A program made the translations under genes and the position numbers. Positions 5,751-10,252 of a stretch of DNA of 10,252 nt are shown piece by piece. This DNA is from G039029935 sp039029935 (GTDB taxonomy: Bacteria; Chloroflexota; Anaerolineae; Caldilineales; Caldilineaceae), in contig JBCCFC010000402.1 of the NCBI GenBank assembly GCA_039029935.1, positions 1 through 10,252 of the forward strand, read 5' to 3'. The notes below the pieces were generated by a model. That model did no database searches and had not been told where the DNA came from. It saw only the letters and a program-made list of their open reading frames with translations. How positions within the stretch are numbered: the first letter of the stretch is position 1; every line of letters begins with the position of its first letter.

Positions 5751-7940
5751 TGCCTTCACCAAATCCAACTGTTCTACGGCCTGTGTTGCATGGTGGTCTG
5801 CTGTTTGGAAATCTAGCTGATTGATGGCAAGAAGTGCCAACATATGATGAACAAATGCTGTCCATGTCGGGCTATCTATTTGGTCGAATAATTCGAATAG
5901 ACTCTCGACCTCTTGCAAGATCATTGCCTGATCGTCTGATGTATCATTATCTAATTCGTATATTATGTTTGTTAATTTTTGCCAAATTTGTGTTTGACCA
6001 AAGGGAACAGGCTTCTCTAATAACCTCCGTACTTTTTGAAGATCGCCCGAACTTAAATAGCCGTCTGGATCAGACAGGAGTGTTAGATAATAGTCGAGAA
6101 TGTTGGTCAGGGGTTCATGGCCTATGTCCGCTGAAGTTGTTTGTGCTCTCTGGAATTCATCGATAGCGTCATCTGTGCGTTCTAACATAAGCTTTAGAAC
6201 GCCTAAGGAGACATGTGTCTCTGCCAATTCCAACTGCATGCCCATGTTCTCGAATAGCTCGTTGGCTTCCATGATATGCGTCTCGGCCTTCTCTAAATCA
6301 CCCAGAAGCAGATAGGCGAACCCGATGTTGCGAGACAGACGCGCCTCATTCACCCGATCCCCATGTTTTGCAAAGACAGCCTTCATCTCAATATAGGACT
6401 CAAGCGCATCTTGGTAATTGCCTTGTGCGAGAGAGAATATCTGTAACCGCCAATCGACCTCATTTTTCCACAACGGCAAATCAGTCCATTCGCCCAGCGG
6501 GGTGAGAGATTGATATAATGACAATGCCTCATCCAAATCGCCCATCATCATCTGCACACCTAACCAGAGCAATGCCAATGGAATGTCTTCCTGCGTTGGC
6601 ATCGCATCCCATTGAAAGCCTTGTTCAATTATCTCGACAGATTCTTCATACTGTCCCTGCATAAAATGAAGGATGGCCCTGTTGTTTAGAATCGTGGCTT
6701 CCAACCGCCGATTGGGGGATAAGTCTCTCTGTAAGTCATCGGCTTTGCTCAGAATTGGTGCAGCGACATTATACTTCCCCTGTTCAATCAAAGCACCCGC
6801 CAAATTGGTCAATGCCGCTGTATGGTTGTCTGGATGCCCATATCCTTGTGAGATTTGAATGATACGTGCGTATTTCTCAACGGCGTCCCCAAACTTCCCC
6901 GCTGCTTGGTCAACAAGCGCAAGATTGTGCAATGCACCTGTTGCACTGTCAGGGAAATCCAACTCAATATACAAGTCTAACGCCCGCACTAAAGGCTTTT
7001 TGGCAGCGGCATAGTTGCCTAACCCTAAATAACTATAGCCAATCCCGTGTGTGGCGTGGGCAATGCCAGTCTCATTTTGCTCTTCTGTGTAATGCACCAG
7101 TGCTTCTTCAAATTTTTCGAATGAACGCCAATACTGACCGCGATTGAATGCTGTTTCCGCTGCCAAATAAGTATCCTTACCCTGTGTATTTTCGGGGAAT
7201 CGGTCAATTTTCTGGAATAGTTGGAAGATAGACTTCCCCATGCCAAAGAGGTTTTCTTGAAATAAATAACACAACATCTTGACGACAATCACACGTGCCT
7301 CGCCACTAAAAAAGTCGGCTCTTTGATAGCGTCGTTGTGCTTGATTGAGCAGTGGCAATTGATCACGACATCCATAGGGAATATCCGTATATCCTTCATC
7401 AAAGAGTACATCGGCCTCGGCCAAATCAACCAACATCTGCCGCCCAAATACACCCTCCTGTTTTAGCTCTGTCTCATAGACTTTGGCATAGCGTACAAAG
7501 GCTTGAACCAACCAAATCATGCTTGCCCCCACATTGGTCGGGTCTTCAACAACATCATACAGATGCGACCTACCAATTTTTGCATACACCTCTGCGGCCT
7601 CAAAAGGCTGTCCCGCCCTATCATAATCAGACGCCGCATGATGCCACCTGAGCCGTGCAGCCTTCCCATCACCTTCCAAATCATAACGGTCTCCCATACC
7701 CCGGTCCATCGTAGCGTTGTGTAATGCTCTCTGCTCCGGTCCATAAAACTCAATCGGCGCAAGGATGAAGTCGGTCAATTCTGCGACACTCATCGTCTGC
7801 GTCCCAAGATTCTGATAAATCAGGTCTTCGAGGTTGGGTTCAGCGTTCTGTTTGGGTAATGCCGTTTGTGCGTGTACAGCCAGTGGCATCAAGAGTTGCG
7901 AACATACCAATACAAAGAGCAATATCAGTCTTGTTTTCAT
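4305..7940 (-). CDS. exported TPR-CHAT protease-like protein
   Basis: A complete 1211-residue protein. An N-terminal signal peptide (basic MKTR, hydrophobic core, likely cleavage after VHA at residue 24) predicts export. Residues about 90-725 are helical TPR-type repeats (for example IGYSYLGLGNYAAAKKPL, IGFAYLLLGDLEKAETHI). A coiled helical linker (about 790-850) leads into a C-terminal CHAT caspase-like domain (about 925-1211). The catalytic dyad is intact: His1075 in HLAVHG and Cys1121 in LSACDTSLG. The downstream family marks GEELISLTRAFIYAGAPAV, LWPIDD and YYWAAF are all present. CHAT domains are cysteine peptidases of the caspase/separase clan, and TPRs usually sense or bind partners. 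The ATG lies 2 nt after the HTH stop codon, with GGAGG inside the end of that gene, so translation is probably coupled. The substrate is unknown. The signal peptide sets it apart from cytoplasmic TPR-CHAT defence effectors. Confidence 0.93.
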   Translation of the reverse strand: MKTRLILLFVLVCSQLLMPLAVHAQTALPKQNAEPNLEDLIYQNLGTQTMSVAELTDFILAPIEFYGPEQRALHNATMDRGMGDRYDLEGDGKAARLRWHHAASDYDRAGQPFEAAEVYAKIGRSHLYDVVEDPTNVGASMIWLVQAFVRYAKVYETELKQEGVFGRQMLVDLAEADVLFDEGYTDIPYGCRDQLPLLNQAQRRYQRADFFSGEARVIVVKMLCYLFQENLFGMGKSIFQLFQKIDRFPENTQGKDTYLAAETAFNRGQYWRSFEKFEEALVHYTEEQNETGIAHATHGIGYSYLGLGNYAAAKKPLVRALDLYIELDFPDSATGALHNLALVDQAAGKFGDAVEKYARIIQISQGYGHPDNHTAALTNLAGALIEQGKYNVAAPILSKADDLQRDLSPNRRLEATILNNRAILHFMQGQYEESVEIIEQGFQWDAMPTQEDIPLALLWLGVQMMMGDLDEALSLYQSLTPLGEWTDLPLWKNEVDWRLQIFSLAQGNYQDALESYIEMKAVFAKHGDRVNEARLSRNIGFAYLLLGDLEKAETHIMEANELFENMGMQLELAETHVSLGVLKLMLERTDDAIDEFQRAQTTSADIGHEPLTNILDYYLTLLSDPDGYLSSGDLQKVRRLLEKPVPFGQTQIWQKLTNIIYELDNDTSDDQAMILQEVESLFELFDQIDSPTWTAFVHHMLALLAINQLDFQTADHHATQAVEQLDLVKASLTVPELETAFLANLTDVYRVAAIAAAFQNRIEDIFFYTEKARAQSFLEQLGNQSINPFHMEKETLIQQEQNLRQQMSEILDTLLRESDQTLIDQYTAKLEALRSDYQELLLHLKVTHPDYASIVEVDVITLAELQSEVLDEDTAIITYFTTGNVLPNPLSTPESTSTTNLSVAWMIDHTRVYTSNVTITSDEIHGQVDFLRETITERDFDQQTARNLYDQLIRPFKPHLDHKNLIIIPSGPLHYLPFAALWNGDEERYLIEEHSIIYAPSASVLRLLQGKREDNPNKGRLLAMGNADNSLQSAEQEVTIIADLFDTTPLTRTLASESQFYTEAPNADIIHLAVHGRYNAMDPLFTHLQLTDDAIHDGRLYVHELYNVDLSETNLAVLSACDTSLGVINNGEELISLTRAFIYAGAPAVMTTLWPIDDQASAALMETFYEQMLSGMTMAEALRHAQLAILAEDEWSSPYYWAAFNLTGDYR

Positions 7941-7942
7941 TT

Positions 7943-8677
7943 TTACCTCCCATCCCCAGCTTTTTTTGCGGCATCAACAATCTGAGGAATCTTATCAATT
8001 TGCGCTTCAAGTAAAACTTGTCGAAGGCTATCGGACCAAGGTTCAGGTGATTTCTGATGCTGTTGAAGTACGTATTGCATACCAACGTGATCGGCAAATT
8101 TATCGTTAATCAGCTCGAACATTGTCACAAATGTCTCACTCATGGCGAATTCCCGATTTTTTGCACCCTTTTCTAAAGCAGCAACAATCACATCAAGATC
8201 GGATGTATTGGATTGCCCATTCGTCCATGTATAATTGTGAGTAATCGTTTCACCAGAGTTTAACCCGCCTTCAATTTTGAAACCCGTACCCGTTACATGG
8301 TTGCCTCCACCTCGGTTATCAGGTGTAGATTGTCCTTCTTCATGCGGGTTGGTCTCTTGATGAGATTGTGTATCTATCGTTTGTTCGGCTGACATCATTC
8401 GCTCCTCTTCTGATGTTGATTCTGAACCTGTCTCTGTAGTTGATACAACAGCATATCCTACAGTTTTAAGAAGGTGTAGCCGTTCTTCGCTGGGAATACG
8501 CAGGACATCTGCTAGACGAATGGTCATTTCGGGAGAAACCGGGCGCGATTCACCTCTGCGCCAACGATTCACCGTCGTATTGCTGACATCAAGTCTATTT
8601 GCAATCCATGATTCAGAGCGGTCCAAATCAATGATGTGTTGATCAAGTAAATCACCAAACTCTTCATAGTAAGGCAT
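7943..8677 (-). CDS. XRE-type HTH protein with Gly/Asn motif and helical C-terminus
   Basis: A 244-residue cytoplasmic protein starting at ATG 8677 with only a weak ribosome site. Residues about 7-73 form an XRE/HTH_3 DNA-binding domain: SWIANRLDVSNTTVNRWRRG is the helix-turn-helix, followed by MTIRLADVLRIPSEERLHLL. Residues 80-118 are a Ser/Thr/Glu-rich linker. Residues 120-148 hold a Gly/Asn-rich motif shared with the membrane TPR protein. Residues 160-244 are helical, ending in a 'SLRQVLLEAQIDKIPQIVDAAKKAG' type segment split here by 'VLLEAQ'; this style is seen in small adaptor-like proteins of Chloroflexota and cyanobacteria, but I do not recognise a named domain. No enzymatic or membrane segment is seen. 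The gene is coupled to the CHAT gene (2-nt gap), pointing to a regulator of that operon. Its signal input through the motif is inference. Confidence 0.88.
   Translation of the reverse strand: MPYYEEFGDLLDQHIIDLDRSESWIANRLDVSNTTVNRWRRGESRPVSPEMTIRLADVLRIPSEERLHLLKTVGYAVVSTTETGSESTSEEERMMSAEQTIDTQSHQETNPHEEGQSTPDNRGGGNHVTGTGFKIEGGLNSGETITHNYTWTNGQSNTSDLDVIVAALEKGAKNREFAMSETFVTMFELINDKFADHVGMQYVLQQHQKSPEPWSDSLRQVLLEAQIDKIPQIVDAAKKAGDGR
7946..7951 (-). promoter_or_regulatory. Shine-Dalgarno of the CHAT gene, inside the HTH gene end
   Basis: GGGAGG on the minus strand lies 5 nt before the CHAT ATG and overlaps the last sense codons (Gly-Arg) and border of the HTH gene, whose TAA is at 7945-7943. 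It fixes the CHAT start at 7940. It also implies that ribosomes finishing the HTH protein can restart on the CHAT gene. Confidence 0.8.
8234..8320 (-). other. Gly/Asn-rich motif, copy in the HTH protein
   Basis: This stretch encodes residues 120-148 of the HTH protein. The key positions are D120 N121 R122, G124 G125 N126, V128, G130, G132, I135 and G137 G138 L139 N140 S141, then ETITHNY. Alternating Gly/Asn and beta-branched residues suggest short beta strands. It links the DNA-binding domain and the C-terminal helices, as would be expected of a docking or assembly element. Confidence 0.75.
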
Positions 8678-8704
8678 AGTATCATCTCGCTTTCACAAAA
8701 AATA

Positions 8705-8733
8705 TCTGTAACAAAAACAGGGCAAACTATCAA
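8705..8733 (-). promoter_or_regulatory. candidate promoter for the HTH-CHAT operon
   Basis: In the 68-nt gap after the upstream CHAT gene, the minus strand has TTGATA (8733-8728), a 17-bp spacer, and TACAGA (8710-8705) preceded by TGT, an extended -10 pattern. Transcription would start about 20 nt before the HTH ATG. The -10 matches consensus at only three positions, and no terminator-like hairpin separates this gap from the upstream gene. Read-through from upstream is an alternative. Confidence 0.3.
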
Positions 8734-8745
8734 ACCCATCTTCGT

Positions 8746-10173
8746 CTAGCGATAATCGCCCGTCAATCCAAATGCCGCCCAATAATAGGGTGATGTCCAC
8801 TCATCTTCAGCCAATACCTCAAGTTGAGCAGAACGCAGTGCCTCGGCAGCGGTCATCCCCGTTTGCCAATGAGTGTAAAATGATTCCATCAGCGTTGCCG
8901 ACGCCATGTCGTCAATCGGCCAGAGTGTTGTCATCACAGCGGGTGTGCCAGCGTAGATAAAGGCGCGGGTGAGGCCGATGATTTCCTCACCATTGTTAAT
9001 TACGCCAAGCGATGTGTCGCAGGCAGACAACACAGCCAAGTTCGACTCGGACAAATCAATATTGTAGAGTTCATGTACATCCAGACGACCATCGTGTTCA
9101 TCATCTGGAACCAGTTGGATGTTGGTAAAGAGAGGGTTGATGGGATTATAGTCGCCATGCACAGCGAGGTGGATGATATCCGCCTTGGGTGCTTGCGTAT
9201 AAAATTGACTTTCGGTGGCTTGTGTCCGTGTCAACACATCCGCATCAAACAAGTCGGCAACCATTGCCACCTCTTGCTCGGCAGATTGTAGTGATCTATC
9301 CGCGTTGCCCATCGCCAAGAGTTGTCCATGATTGATGTTGTCCGCACTTTTTTCTTGCATCAGGTGAAGGACACTGGCACTAGGCGCATAGACGATGTTG
9401 TACTCTTCAATGAGGTAATGTTCGTCCTCTTCATTCCACAGCGCAGCAAAGGGTAGGTAGTGGAGTGAACCATGTGGAATGATGATAAGATTTTCGTTGT
9501 GAATGTGTGGTTTGAGTGGGGTGATGAGTTGGTTGTAGAGGGTGCTGGCGGTTTGTTGGTCGAATTCGCGTTCATTAATGGTATTGCGTAGGTATCCGAT
9601 TTGGTCTCGAAGTCGGGTGTCAGTATTAGTTATCTCTATATGTGTATTTTCGCGATCTATAACTAACATCAACAGTTTGTGGTCAACAACCTGCCCAATA
9701 TTAATATAGCTGATTAACGTTGTGTTATCATCCAAAATTTGATTTTGAAGTGTATGTAACGTACTGACTTCGATACCAATCATTGATGCATATTCTGGAT
9801 GTTTAATTTTAAGTTCAATCAATAGATCACGATATGCATTACGGGTTTCATCAAGCATCTGACTACGACCATCAATTAATCTTTGGTTTTGTTGTTCATA
9901 GGGCTTTGCCTGTTCCTCATATAACTCATTGAGGAGTTCATTCATTTGACGACGTAATATATTCTCCCTTTTAATAAGAATAGTATCTCGACTTTGGAAA
10001 ACATTAATATGCGGATTGCCAACTTGGTCTAAAAATGCTCTGGCACGAGCTTTTTCTGTATATAACAATACGTCATCGACTTTTTCTTGAAAGACAGCAG
10101 TGATGGCAGCCAGTTTATAGACATCAACCAAGCTCGCTAAAAAGGAAGTTTTTAATTCAGGGACTGTCAGACC
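8746..10173 (-). repeat. duplicated CHAT region, copy 2
   Basis: Paralogous to 4305-5750, beginning at 'LTVPELKTSFLASL'. The CHAT core is the best conserved part, with 34 of 47 residues identical from the catalytic His to the Cys and 74 of 91 from the Cys to the end. The helical linker before it differs in sequence and length. The pattern fits an old gene duplication with divergence rather than a recent copy. Confidence 0.85.
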
Positions 10174-10252
10174 TTCATGTAAAGATTCTAAGATCAATAC
10201 CAGTGAATGACATGCGATTAAGTTGTCAAAGGATGTGGGGAAGGCTTGATCG
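8746..10252 (-). CDS. second TPR-CHAT protein, C-terminal part (5' end beyond right edge)
   Basis: The frame is open from the right edge to the TAG at 8748-8746 and gives about 502 residues. No start lies in the window: the frame continues upstream of the TTG at 10197 with DQAFPTSFDNLIACHS, and the aligned paralogue has over 700 residues before this point. The visible part starts at the last helical repeats (LTVPELKTSFLASL, YTEKARARAFLDQVG), passes through a charged helical linker with several Gln/Arg residues, and ends in a complete CHAT domain. The catalytic His is in HLAVHG (codon 9159-9157) and the Cys in LSACDTSLG (codon 9021-9019). Both catalytic residues and the LWPIDD and YYWAAF marks are intact. 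It is a tandem paralogue of the CHAT gene at 4305-7940. By analogy it is probably exported, but the N-terminus is not visible. Confidence 0.92.
   Translation of the reverse strand, partial: DQAFPTSFDNLIACHSLVLILESLHEGLTVPELKTSFLASLVDVYKLAAITAVFQEKVDDVLLYTEKARARAFLDQVGNPHINVFQSRDTILIKRENILRRQMNELLNELYEEQAKPYEQQNQRLIDGRSQMLDETRNAYRDLLIELKIKHPEYASMIGIEVSTLHTLQNQILDDNTTLISYINIGQVVDHKLLMLVIDRENTHIEITNTDTRLRDQIGYLRNTINEREFDQQTASTLYNQLITPLKPHIHNENLIIIPHGSLHYLPFAALWNEEDEHYLIEEYNIVYAPSASVLHLMQEKSADNINHGQLLAMGNADRSLQSAEQEVAMVADLFDADVLTRTQATESQFYTQAPKADIIHLAVHGDYNPINPLFTNIQLVPDDEHDGRLDVHELYNIDLSESNLAVLSACDTSLGVINNGEEIIGLTRAFIYAGTPAVMTTLWPIDDMASATLMESFYTHWQTGMTAAEALRSAQLEVLAEDEWTSPYYWAAFGLTGDYR

Noticed and set aside
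8746..10197. Treating the TTG at 10197 as the true start of the second CHAT protein
   Set aside because: The frame stays open to the window edge, and the paralogue has a long TPR region before this point, so the gene is simply cut by the window.
4305..10252. Craspase-like or other cytoplasmic TPR-CHAT defence effector
   Set aside because: The complete CHAT protein has a clear signal peptide, and no CRISPR array, Cas or gRAMP-like gene is present in the window.

Overview
All supported genes in this window lie on the minus strand, so the biological reading order runs from high to low coordinates. The sequence suggests an accessory, mobile-element-bordered region of a bacterial chromosome. The mix of exported TPR-CHAT proteins, a lipoprotein with a Pro/Thr spacer after its lipobox, an Rpn/PDDEXK-type protein and an IS4-type transposase is most like Chloroflexota (Anaerolineae-type) genomes. 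A filamentous cyanobacterium is the main alternative. This placement is inferred from protein style only.

Layout in transcription order: (1) 10252-8746, the C-terminal part of a TPR-CHAT protease-like protein that runs off the right edge; (2) 8677-7943, a cytoplasmic XRE-type HTH protein with a central Gly/Asn-rich motif and a helical C-terminus; (3) 7940-4305, a complete 1211-residue TPR-CHAT protein with a signal peptide, starting 2 nt after the HTH stop codon, with its Shine-Dalgarno inside the end of the HTH gene; (4) 4221-2524, a three-TM protein with a cytoplasmic loop carrying the same Gly/Asn-rich motif as the HTH protein, followed outside the membrane by a TolB/CsgG-like segment and six 34-residue TPRs; (5) 2428-1073, a lipoprotein with FecR-like, Fn3-like and TPR-like parts. 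An accessory end follows: (6) 882-391, a C-terminally truncated Rpn-family nuclease-like protein with its own good promoter; (7) 247-1, the N-terminus of an IS4-type transposase running off the left edge. Near-perfect hairpins follow four of the gene ends.

How the genes may work together: CHAT, TPR and lipoprotein parts are all predicted outside the cytoplasm, while the HTH regulator is inside. The only shared sequence element is a short motif (15 of 22 positions identical) in the HTH protein and in the cytoplasmic loop of the membrane TPR protein. My main hypothesis is a transmembrane signalling module. The exported TPR-CHAT protein and lipoprotein would act with the extracytoplasmic TPR domain of the membrane protein. 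The state would be passed to the HTH regulator through homotypic pairing of the motif, giving transcriptional control of the CHAT operon. The genes, motifs, catalytic His/Cys and spacing are seen in the sequence; the signalling circuit is inference. I see no RNA genes and no CRISPR array. No gene-free stretch exceeds 300 bases: the largest gaps are 248-390 and 883-1072.
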